DNA of 64,000 nucleotides from JAGXTF01 sp044224315. GTDB taxonomy: Bacteria; Bacteroidota; Bacteroidia; NS11-12g; UBA955. The first letter of the stretch is position 1. The number at the start of each line of letters is the position of its first letter. The stretch covers positions 1,116,001 to 1,180,000 of the forward strand of contig JBGAKR010000001.1 of assembly GCA_044224315.1 (NCBI GenBank), in the 5' to 3' direction. A program made the translations under genes and the position numbers. Positions 8,435 to 15,586 of this stretch are shown one piece after another. The notes below the pieces were generated by a model that was given only the letters and a program-made list of their open reading frames with translations, was not told where the DNA came from and searched no databases.

Positions 8435-9442
8435 GTGACAGATATACTGGTAACCGGCGGATTGGGATTTATTGGCTCACACACCATTGTAAGCCTGCAC
8501 CAGGCTGGCTATAATCCCATAGTACTGGATAACCTCAGTAATAGCCGTCTTTCGGTGCTGGATGGCATTGAAAAAATAACCGGCAAAACCGTACAATTTA
8601 TAAAGGGAGATGTAAATGATCCGGGCATTTATGCCAGCATTTTCGACCAGCACGATATACAGGCTGTAATTCATTTTGCCGCATTTAAAGCAGTGGGTGA
8701 AAGCGTAGAAAAACCCCTGGAATATTACCGAAACAATGTAGGCGGTTTGCTTACCCTGCTGGAGGCTATGCATGCTGCCGGGGTAGAAAAACTCGTATTC
8801 AGCAGCAGTTGCACTGTGTATGGCGAACCCCAAACCGTGCCTGTTACCGAAAACGAACCCATTAAGCCTGCAACCTCGCCCTATGGGGCCACCAAGCAAA
8901 TGTGTGAAACCATTTTGCAGGATGTGCCCTGGTGCAAAACGCAATGCCTGCGGTATTTCAACCCCGTAGGAGCCCATCCCAGTGGTTTTATAGGTGAGTT
9001 GCCCTTGGGTGTGCCCAATAACCTGGTGCCGTTTATTACACAAACAGCTGCCGGAATCCGCGAGCAACTTACAGTATATGGCAACGATTACCCCACCCGG
9101 GATGGCTCTAACATCCGCGACTATATCCATGTTATGGATCTGGCCGATGCGCACGTAGCTTCGCTGAAACGATTGCTTGAACAGCAAACACCGGCACATT
9201 TTGAGGTATTTAATATTGGAACAGGGCAAGGTTACTCAGTACTAGAAGCCGTTGCCACTTTCGAAGCCGTAAATGGGGTGAAAGTAAACTATAAAGTGGG
9301 AGAACGCCGGGCCGGCGATGTAGTGCAGGTTTGGGCCGATACCACATATGCCAATCAAATTCTGGGATGGAAAGCCACCCGCAGTTTTGAGGATATGATG
9401 CGCGATGCCTGGAATTGGCAAAAAAACAGCGCCCTTTCCTGA
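8435..9442 (+). CDS. galE: UDP-glucose 4-epimerase
   Basis: A 335-residue short-chain dehydrogenase/reductase that interconverts UDP-glucose and UDP-galactose with bound NAD+. The Rossmann motif GGLGFIGSHT is at the N-terminus; SSSCTVYG and the catalytic Tyr/Lys in SPYGATKQ are in the middle; NIRDYIHVMDLA and NIGTGQGYSVLE are typical of GalE. The start is a GTG two bases after the acetyltransferase stop, which suggests translational coupling. It supplies precursors for surface polysaccharide. Confidence 0.93.
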   Translation: MTDILVTGGLGFIGSHTIVSLHQAGYNPIVLDNLSNSRLSVLDGIEKITGKTVQFIKGDVNDPGIYASIFDQHDIQAVIHFAAFKAVGESVEKPLEYYRNNVGGLLTLLEAMHAAGVEKLVFSSSCTVYGEPQTVPVTENEPIKPATSPYGATKQMCETILQDVPWCKTQCLRYFNPVGAHPSGFIGELPLGVPNNLVPFITQTAAGIREQLTVYGNDYPTRDGSNIRDYIHVMDLADAHVASLKRLLEQQTPAHFEVFNIGTGQGYSVLEAVATFEAVNGVKVNYKVGERRAGDVVQVWADTTYANQILGWKATRSFEDMMRDAWNWQKNSALS

Positions 9443-9448
9443 GTTGGC

Positions 9449-9583
9449 TTATCCACGCCTATTCACATTCCCTGCACATACAATGTGGATTATAACTAAA
9501 TTCAGGCGCAAACCCCTTTAAATACAGGGTAATTGGCAGTTGGCTGAAAATTATTTTCAGGTTTATCCACACAGATATCCACA
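9449..9583. other. cluster of DnaA-box-like sites (candidate oriC or DnaA-regulated region)
   Basis: The galE-tetR intergenic region holds a perfect DnaA box TTATCCACA (9563-9571) and three one-mismatch boxes: TTATCCACG (9449-9457), TGTGGATTA in reverse orientation (9484-9492) and ATATCCACA (9575-9583). A two-mismatch site lies at about 9459-9467. Five such sites in 135 bases is well above chance for a 9-mer. No dnaA gene is nearby, and the AT-rich unwinding stretch is modest, so the oriC call is tentative. Confidence 0.45.
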
Positions 9584-9614
9584 AAAAACCAACTGGTTGG
9601 TATATTTGCCACCT

Positions 9615-10259
9615 ATGACCAAGGCTACGCGTGAAAAGATTATCCAGAAATGTTTTGAAGCCATCCGCGAACACGGATTTATCACCCTAAGAACCGACAA
9701 GGAAATACAGCGATTGCGTATTACCAAAGGGGCATTTTACCATTATTTTCCGGGTAAAATGGATTTAGGTTATGCCGTAATTGACGAGGTTATACTGCCT
9801 GCCTATTTAGAAAAATGGGCTACCCTTGAAAACCGCACCCAGGATGTAGGATCCGAAATTTTGGCGATACTGGAGAGGGAAAAAATGAACATTACCGATA
9901 TGGGCATTGCCCGCGGCGATGTGCTCAGCAACCTGATGCTGGAAATGAGCCACGAGGATGAGCTGTTTCGCAAAAAGCTTGAGTTTGTGCTGGAAAGCCA
10001 GGAGAAAATACTGCAAAAAGCCATTCTGGCTGGCAAAGCCTCGGGTGAACTGAGGGCCCAGGTAGATGCGCGCAGCATGGCCTATTCCATCATTGGCCAG
10101 TTGCACGGCTGCTATGCCATTGCCAAAACCCGCAACAGCAAGGATGTATTTACCCTGATGGTAAATACCCTGCAAAGACAGCTCAAAGAACTGCTGATTG
10201 TAGATAAAACCGCAGCCCAGGCACCCGTGCAAGCCCCTGCTTTTTCGGTTACGCAATAA
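9615..10259 (+). CDS. TetR/AcrR family transcriptional regulator
   Basis: A 214-residue regulator. The N-terminal HTH runs to about residue 55: TREKIIQKCFEAIREHGF, then ITKGAFYHYFPGKMDLGYAV, the usual TetR recognition-helix region. The C-terminal half is all-helical and would bind an unknown ligand. I choose ATG 9615 over the TTG at 9540 because the TetR domain begins there and a TATATTTG box (9601-9608) ends six bases before it, which would make the mRNA almost leaderless. It carries a short Ala/Pro/Gln-rich tail. Targets are unknown. Confidence 0.88.
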   Translation: MTKATREKIIQKCFEAIREHGFITLRTDKEIQRLRITKGAFYHYFPGKMDLGYAVIDEVILPAYLEKWATLENRTQDVGSEILAILEREKMNITDMGIARGDVLSNLMLEMSHEDELFRKKLEFVLESQEKILQKAILAGKASGELRAQVDARSMAYSIIGQLHGCYAIAKTRNSKDVFTLMVNTLQRQLKELLIVDKTAAQAPVQAPAFSVTQ

Positions 10260-10532
10260 ATAATCTAATTATAGTTTTTTAAGGGCACTCACTATTGCCT
10301 TTCGCATACCTTTGGCAGCAATTGGGATGCACTTTGAATATGCTTCAAGGTGAGACAAACGTGGGAGAAACCTGAGAGAAATGCGGGGGAAACCTGAGAA
10401 GGTGGTTTCTTTCGTGGCATTGCAGCCAAATACAGAAATACGAATTTAACGAATTACTGTAGGATTTCAGTATGAATTTTTCTTAGTTAATTTAACAATA
10501 TCGCAAACTTTCCCTAGGTTATTTGTAAGACC
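10260..10532. other. intergenic region without recognised gene
   Basis: No convincing coding region. It contains a short imperfect direct repeat, GGGAGAAACCTGAGAGAA followed by GGGGGAAACCTGAGAA (about 10361-10400), between tetR and the decayed transposase. I see no clear terminator. Confidence 0.4.
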
Positions 10533-11292
10533 TTATTCTTGTGCTGGGGTAACTCTCAAGATAGCGTGAATTTTTACGAAAAGGTAATAAACGGATTGTA
10601 ACGCAATGGCATAATAATGGTTTTCGATCTTCTTACTGAAAGCATTAGTTAAAAGGGTAAAACGGCGGATGTGGATACCCATAGTTAAATTTTGGCGTAT
10701 AACATGGCGGGTGCGTATGTTTTTTGCATCAGTGTTGCAGGTTACTTTACTTTTCTCGGCTCCGGCACATTCGACTGGCTGTATCTTTTTTAGTTCCATA
10801 CACCCTCAGTACCGCCGTGCTACATTTTGATAAGCTGTGCAAAGTCTGGCCTGTTATCCAAAGCCTGCATAACTGCCTCTTTCAACGGTCTGTGCACGTA
10901 AGTGGTTCCATAAGTCTGCCAGCAAGGTCGAACATAAAAGAGATAACAGAGTCTTGACCACAGTCGCTAACGAATCAAGACAGAAACAGTTTAAAGTCAG
11001 AGTATTGCCCTACCCAAATCCACACTTCACCAGACTGATATTCCACGCCTACGGGAGCATTCTTAACTTTGGAGTATACGAAAGACCATATTTCGGCGCA
11101 CTGCACTCGCTTAGAATCTACGTTTACCACTGCCCAATTATGGACCTCGTGACAGGCTTTGCCTACTTCCAAGGGTAGCTTGGCCACTGTGTCGTTGGAG
11201 CAACCCCTAATTATACAGGTGACGCAAAGGCTATTGCCTTCAACTAACAGTTGTGCTATTTGGGTTCTTTTCTCTAGTGGCAACCGGTTCAT
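10533..11292 (-). pseudogene. IS1-family transposase remnant
   Basis: Two open pieces on the minus strand are the two ends of one IS1-type transposase. The N-terminal piece (11292-10975) reads MNRLPLEKRTQIAQLLVEGN with a helix-turn-helix and the VDSKRVQCAEIWSFVYSK block carrying the first catalytic acidic residue. After a TGA near 10975 homology continues (ISFMFDLAGRLMEPL, then ALDNRPDFAQLIKM in another frame). The C-terminal piece (10799-10533) carries IRQNLTMGIHIRRFTLLTNA and ILRVTPA. Several stops and at least two frame changes show it is dead. Plus-strand ORFs over this interval are shadows. Confidence 0.85.
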
Positions 11293-11362
11293 GGATAAAA
11301 ATTAATATAGACTTAGGAATATTTTCAAAGTCTTTTGCAAATAAATTCTGGAATATATTCAG

Positions 11363-11394
11363 TTGACTTTTACAAATTATGTTGTATATTTGTA
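11363..11394 (+). promoter_or_regulatory. Bacteroidota-type promoter with overlapping palindrome
   Basis: TTG (11363-11365), a 19-base spacer, then TATATTTG (11385-11392): an exact fit to the phylum's -33/-7 promoter. An inverted repeat TACAAAT-N10-ATTTGTA (11371-11377 and 11388-11394) overlaps the -7 box and is a plausible operator for the HTH protein encoded downstream. The ATG at 11398 lies where transcription should begin, so the mRNA is probably leaderless. Confidence 0.65.
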
Positions 11395-11397
11395 GTC

Positions 11398-11985
11398 ATG
11401 ATAAAATACGAAACCGCAATAGGGTTGATTGAGCCCCACTTGCCCCAATTTTCAGCAGTTTGTACAGCTGCGCTGGAAGACTTACAAGCTCAGCTTGCAA
11501 CATTTCCTGGTTCAATGTACAACCGAACCAAAGCCACGGTCATGCACAATCTCATATGCGAAAGGTTAAAAACAGAGTTGGGCAGTACTGACGGGGTCAG
11601 GGTTTTTGAGGAATATGAATCGGTGTCCATTGTTATGGATAACAAAGTACTGCTCCGGTTCAAGAAACTCAAGAAGGACGGCCTTCCCTCAAATATAAGG
11701 ACTCGCCGCTCTTCCGACTGGGACGCACAGCTGCTTCAAATGAAGCTTTTCCCAGAGTATCCGGACATGGCTTGCATTGACTGGGGCTATGTTGTTGATT
11801 CCACATGGTCAGAGATAAAGAGCTTAAAGGTCATGTGCCGAATAAATGCCAACATACAGTGGGAATATTTGGTTAGGACTTCTACCCTGCAAGTGGCTAC
11901 TTCGCTGCCATTCCCAGAGCAAACCGAGACTCAACCATTCGTTATTACAGCAAAAAAAGAAAAAAGGAACACAAAAACCGGATAA
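11398..11985 (+). CDS. hypothetical protein, partner of HTH-ImmA/IrrE regulator (possible toxin)
   Basis: A 195-residue protein with no signal peptide and no motif I recognise with confidence. It is helical at the N-terminus, then mixed, with a conserved-looking central block (VLLRFKKLKKDGLPSNIRT and FPEYPDMACIDWGYVVD). The tail is rich in Lys and Arg. The stop is 17 bases before an XRE-ImmA/IrrE gene. In known toxin-antitoxin and defence modules of this layout (RosmerTA is one) the ImmA/IrrE-HTH protein is the antitoxin/regulator and its small partner the toxin. The toxin role is inferred from context only. Confidence 0.7.
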   Translation: MIKYETAIGLIEPHLPQFSAVCTAALEDLQAQLATFPGSMYNRTKATVMHNLICERLKTELGSTDGVRVFEEYESVSIVMDNKVLLRFKKLKKDGLPSNIRTRRSSDWDAQLLQMKLFPEYPDMACIDWGYVVDSTWSEIKSLKVMCRINANIQWEYLVRTSTLQVATSLPFPEQTETQPFVITAKKEKRNTKTG

Positions 11986-12002
11986 ACAACTACTAAATAC
12001 AA

Positions 12003-13073
12003 ATGAAGGGACTTACGGTAAATAGTAAGAGGTTTATAATCGCAAGAGAATCTCGCGGAATGAATCAAATTGAGCTCGCTGACAAAATCGGGGTGCAGCA
12101 GGGGACTATATCTAAAATAGAAACCGGGATACTCAAGTGTGACAAGGATATGCTTAAAAAAATATCCAAGACACTGAAGTACCCTGAGAGTTTTTTCTAT
12201 GCTGATATTGACCAATACCCGGTGAATTTATTCTACCGCAAAAAACCAACGACCACTTCAATGTCGATTTCTCAAATTGAAGCCAGAATGAATATTTACC
12301 GCGACAACATTGAAACATTGCTGCGTTCTGTTGATTTCAATTCCAATATTGTTTACCTGCCTGACAAAGACCCCATCGAGGTCGCAAAATTTTATCGCAA
12401 TAAATTAGGTATCCCGAGAGGCCCTATTGAAAACATAGTTGACGTGCTAGAAAAAAACGGTATTATCATTATCCCTTATCAGTTTGGAACTGATAAGTTG
12501 GACGGGATTAGCATGAATACTAGAAATGGGCAACCTATTATATTCATAAATAAGGGCTTCTCTGGAGACCGGGAAAGGCTAACAATAGCGCATGAGTTCG
12601 CACACATAGTGCTTCACCTGAGATCAGAACACCCATTTGATAAATCATTACAAGAAATGGAAAAAGAAGCGTTCCTATTTGCTTCTGAATTTTTGATGCC
12701 ACAAGAAGAAATATTTTCACAGTTAAATGTTGGGAAATTGACCATAGCTAAACTTGCCGACTTAAAAAGATACTGGAAAGTGTCCATGGCTGCGATTCTT
12801 CATTGGGCACAAGATATAAATGCCATAACCAGCAACCAAAGTCGCTACCTATGGGCTCAATTAACATCAATGGGATACCGGAAAGAAGAGCCTATCGTCA
12901 TTCCAAAGCAACAACCCAAGCTCCTAAAATCGATTATAGATTTTTTTGTTACCGAATTGCATTACAGTAAAAAGGAAGTCTCTGACTTGTTATATCTTTT
13001 TGAAGATGAATTTGAAGAAATGTATCTTGCAAATGACCATGGCGGCTCGCCAATACTAAAAGTTCTTAGGTAG
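12003..13073 (+). CDS. XRE-family HTH fused to ImmA/IrrE metallopeptidase
   Basis: A 356-residue protein. Residues about 7-70 are a Cro/C1-type HTH (ARESRGMNQIELADKIGVQQ, then GTISKIETG). Residues about 130-230 are an ImmA/IrrE zinc-peptidase domain with HEFAHIVLH and the downstream glutamate-rich helix EKEAFLFASEFLMP. Proteins of this family either cleave a repressor or act as antitoxins. It is the second gene of a bicistron under the promoter at 11363-11394, whose palindrome suggests autoregulation. Lying next to an IS1 remnant, the pair has probably been acquired. Confidence 0.9.
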   Translation: MKGLTVNSKRFIIARESRGMNQIELADKIGVQQGTISKIETGILKCDKDMLKKISKTLKYPESFFYADIDQYPVNLFYRKKPTTTSMSISQIEARMNIYRDNIETLLRSVDFNSNIVYLPDKDPIEVAKFYRNKLGIPRGPIENIVDVLEKNGIIIIPYQFGTDKLDGISMNTRNGQPIIFINKGFSGDRERLTIAHEFAHIVLHLRSEHPFDKSLQEMEKEAFLFASEFLMPQEEIFSQLNVGKLTIAKLADLKRYWKVSMAAILHWAQDINAITSNQSRYLWAQLTSMGYRKEEPIVIPKQQPKLLKSIIDFFVTELHYSKKEVSDLLYLFEDEFEEMYLANDHGGSPILKVLR

Positions 13074-13075
13074 GA

Positions 13076-13219
13076 CTATTTACTTGTTTTTCTTTTGGAT
13101 TTCTTTGTTCTCCTCTCTACCTTCACTTTGACCGAACGCTCCGATTCCTCCTCTGTGTCAATGTCAACCATGAGTTTGGCTAGTTTATTGGGCTCTTTGG
13201 GGCGTTTCGGGTTTGACAT
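13076..13219 (-). CDS. small basic protein of 47 residues
   Basis: A short ORF beginning MSNPKRPKEPNKLAKLMVDI, then an acidic patch and a Lys/Arg-rich tail ending KSKRKTSK. It converges with the HTH-ImmA/IrrE gene, two bases past its stop. A TAACTTTG box lies immediately upstream of the ATG. Composition suggests a nucleic-acid-associated small protein; I cannot name a family. Confidence 0.5.
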   Translation of the reverse strand: MSNPKRPKEPNKLAKLMVDIDTEEESERSVKVKVERRTKKSKRKTSK

Positions 13220-13246
13220 GAAACAAAGTTAGTTAAATAGTCTTGT

Positions 13247-13486
13247 ATGTATTGGTATCATAAAAAGCCCATTATACCTATTAATTTGAGGGCATGTCAT
13301 AATGGCTTCGGGTTATTGTATTTTAGTTTTGATTGCTTCAATTGCAGTAAGAAAGTGTCTCATGTAACATCCGATGAAAACAGGTTTTTCTATTGCAAAT
13401 GCCAGAATTGCAAATTCGTATTCAGGGTATACCCGATCAAACAGAGTAAAATTCAATCTGAGACGCTACTCGATTTATCCACTTAA
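13247..13486 (+). CDS. small zinc-ribbon-like protein
   Basis: A 79-residue ORF with two CxxC pairs (CFNC at about residues 33-36 and CQNC at about 53-56) spaced as in a zinc ribbon, the second followed by KFVFRVYP. It is flanked by short ORFs in an accessory stretch. Coding status is likely but not certain; function unknown. Confidence 0.5.
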   Translation: MYWYHKKPIIPINLRACHNGFGLLYFSFDCFNCSKKVSHVTSDENRFFYCKCQNCKFVFRVYPIKQSKIQSETLLDLST

Positions 13487-13527
13487 TGACTAGTCCAGAA
13501 AAAGGGTATTTAATTGGGATTTACTCT

Positions 13528-14025
13528 CTACTTCCGCTTCGGTGTCCTATACATTACATTTACATTGCCGTAGCTATTTCGTTCAATCAGGCCGTTGAAT
13601 TTGGGTAATTGTATATCCAGGTGAAAGGATTTTGAGGGCCCATCCATCAATACTTTGGCGGTATAACTTATATCGTCTCGAATCATCTGCAGCAGATTGC
13701 CATTGAGGTTAATGGTAAAGGTATCGGGCAAATCGCCTTGGTTAATGAAATACACATTGCGGTCGGACGGGATTTTGCACCACATTTTTTTGCCATGCCG
13801 GGGGCTGTACATGTAAATAAGCGAGTAAAAACTATTGCTATCCACCATACTATCCGGGCAATTCACAGGGGTGTAGCGCAGTATAGCGGGTTTTTGCCAG
13901 GTACCGCAACCCTCTTGTGGGGTGCATAGCCAATGCTGGGTGGTATTGTATACTACCGGACGGGTGGTATCCTGCGCATGCAGGTGGCTGCTGATAAGCA
14001 AAGCGAGTATAAAAATGTATTTCAC
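13528..14025 (-). CDS. secreted hypothetical protein
   Basis: About 165 residues when started at GTG 14023-14025, where the protein begins with a clean signal peptide (KYIFILALLISSHLHAQ); an upstream in-frame ATG at 14091 would bury it behind 22 polar residues. The mature part contains three to four cysteines and no recognised domain. Exported to the periplasm or beyond. A small membrane-protein gene lies upstream on the same strand. Confidence 0.65.
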   Translation of the reverse strand: MKYIFILALLISSHLHAQDTTRPVVYNTTQHWLCTPQEGCGTWQKPAILRYTPVNCPDSMVDSNSFYSLIYMYSPRHGKKMWCKIPSDRNVYFINQGDLPDTFTINLNGNLLQMIRDDISYTAKVLMDGPSKSFHLDIQLPKFNGLIERNSYGNVNVMYRTPKRK

Positions 14026-14138
14026 AGTGATAAAACGAGAATCAGGTGAATTTATTGAAAAGCAGTTTGAAAATAAACACATATAGCCCAAACTGAACCG
14101 CCTTGAAACAGTTCACAATCGCAGGGGTGCAAAGGGGT

Positions 14139-14297
14139 TTAAACCCAGTCCATGGCCAAGGCCAGACCTCCGAAGAAGGTAGGCAGGCCTAACCAGAAAC
14201 CACCTGGTGCATAGATGGTAAGCAGCACTAAAACTACTGCAGAAATAAGGCACATGGCCCAATAGCCTCCGGTTTTGCGTTTTGTTACTTCAGTCAT
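14139..14297 (-). CDS. small two-helix membrane protein
   Basis: About 52 residues from ATG 14297 (MTEVTKRKTGGYWAMCLISA), with two hydrophobic helices separated by APGGFW. An upstream in-frame ATG at 14339 gives 14 more residues. Likely an inner-membrane protein of unknown role. Confidence 0.55.
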   Translation of the reverse strand: MTEVTKRKTGGYWAMCLISAVVLVLLTIYAPGGFWLGLPTFFGGLALAMDWV

Positions 14298-14759
14298 AAG
14301 AATCGGTGGCAAAAATACATAAAATCCCTGAGCTGTCAAACCTTATTTAAATTCGGCAAAAAGCTTGTGCAATGGGCTTTTCACATTGTATATTTGTAAA
14401 AAGTTTGCCGGTAAATTTGAAAAATTAACATCAATTCAATACCGGCTTAACCAAAACAGTAAAACCAGGCTTTTTTATCCGGCTTGCTCCGTGAGATTTT
14501 TACGCAAGTAAAGACGTTAGAAGGTTGCATTGAGGAGGAGGCCAAATCCTACTAACCAGGATTTTACAAACCCGGCAAACTTTTTTTATTTAACCCTCTA
14601 AGGTGCCATAAACGGGATTATCGGATTTCGGATATGGGTTATCAGATCCACAAAATTGAATTAACTGGGCGTACGGCTATTCATAATAATCCAAACCTTC
14701 AAGGTTTTAGAAACCATGAAGGATGCATTCGTTTTTTAATAAAAATTGCTGCATTATGA

Positions 14760-14779
14760 GGGTCGGTCACGACCGACCC
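14760..14779. repeat. REP palindrome within the repeat field
   Basis: GGGTCGGTCA and CGACCGACCC arms, one base off the perfect palindrome found in and beside the RAYT gene at 3.3-3.9 kb. It sits in the first copy of the long repeat and has no counterpart in the other two copies. Confidence 0.8.
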
Positions 14780-15307
14780 CTGCAGGGTATTATTAGCTGT
14801 CATCCGAGATCCGCAATCCAAGATCCGATATCCGAAACAGGCTGTTAGCAGATATCGGGTATCTGAGATCCGTTATCCGTGATCGGCTGTTAGATTCGGC
14901 TGTTAGATTCGGCTGTTTTTTCGGCTGCCCGTCACGGCTGCCCGCATTAGATCCAAACCTTCAAGGTTTTAGAAACCATGAAGGTTACAGTCGTTTATTT
15001 AAAAAAACTTCTGCGTCAGCAGGGCACTGCAATTGGCTGTCATCCGATATCCAAAATCCGTGATCCGTGATCGGCTGTTTTTTCGGCTGCCCGTCACGGC
15101 TGCCCGTATTCCATCCAAACCTTCAAGGTTTTAGAAACCATGAAGGATGCATTCGTTTATTTATAAAGCTTTCTGCGTCAGCAGGCTACCAAAAATGACT
15201 GTCATCCGATATCCAAAATCCGTGATCCGTAATCGGCTGTTTTTTCGGCTGCCTTTCGGCTGTTAGATTCGGCTGTTATATCGGCTGCCCGTATTACCTT
15301 TGTAAGG

Positions 15308-15436
15308 TTGATCCACATCCAATCCTACATATTGCCAGCCGAAATTTTGCCTTCCGAAATCACATTTGGCAAAAAGAAAAAGTGCTGCAAAAATTACAAA
15401 GACGGCAAACGCTGCAAGGATTGTCCCAAGAAGTAA
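15308..15436 (+). CDS. possible cysteine-rich small peptide
   Basis: A frame too short for routine calling. It ends in FGKKKKCCKNYKDGKRCKDC followed by PKK and a TAA (15434-15436), a Lys/Cys pattern I associate with small Bacteroidota proteins, though I cannot name a family. No ATG precedes it; TTG at 15308 or 15332 are possible starts. A perfect TAnnTTTG box (TACCTTTG, 15295-15302) ends just before 15308. May be a relic. Confidence 0.3.
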   Translation: MIHIQSYILPAEILPSEITFGKKKKCCKNYKDGKRCKDCPKK

Positions 15437-15586
15437 TCGGATAGCAGATATCTGATCTTAGATGCCAGATCTTTGATTACGGATATCTGTTATCCGGAAC
15501 AGGCTGTCAACAGATATCCGGAATCTGATATCCGCTATCCGGAACAGGCTGTTTGCAGATATCTGTTATCCGAGATCCGCTATCCG

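Larger units (their letters stand above)
14340..15586. repeat. 1.2 kb repeat field between small membrane protein and asnS
   Basis: Holds three copies of a unit beginning ATCCAAACCTTCAAGGTTTT at 14689, 14951 and 15113; the last two are a tandem duplication of about 162 bases. Each unit carries the palindrome AACCTTCAAGGTT, then CTGTCATCCG, runs of ATCCG/ATATCC words and CGGCTGTT/CGGCTGCCCG words. A REP palindrome (14760-14779) sits inside the first unit. ATCCG/ATATCC runs continue at 15438-15590, and a related run is at 62582-62641. The spacing and lack of unique spacers exclude CRISPR. Confidence 0.75.

Noticed and set aside
8477..9229. 250-codon minus-strand frame across galE
   Set aside because: It is antisense to a well-supported galE with all motifs; its translation shows no domain.
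10724..11178. Two plus-strand frames of 74-77 codons
   Set aside because: They lie over the decayed IS1 transposase on the minus strand, and their translations show no family.
14440..14590. Structured-looking leader that could be a riboswitch
   Set aside because: None of the conserved cores I know (cobalamin, TPP, SAM, FMN) can be found and no gene follows in the right orientation.
14689..15276. Regularly repeated units that could suggest a CRISPR array
   Set aside because: Units are about 160-260 bases, differ in length, and the stretches between the shared words are themselves repeated rather than unique spacers; no cas genes are nearby.
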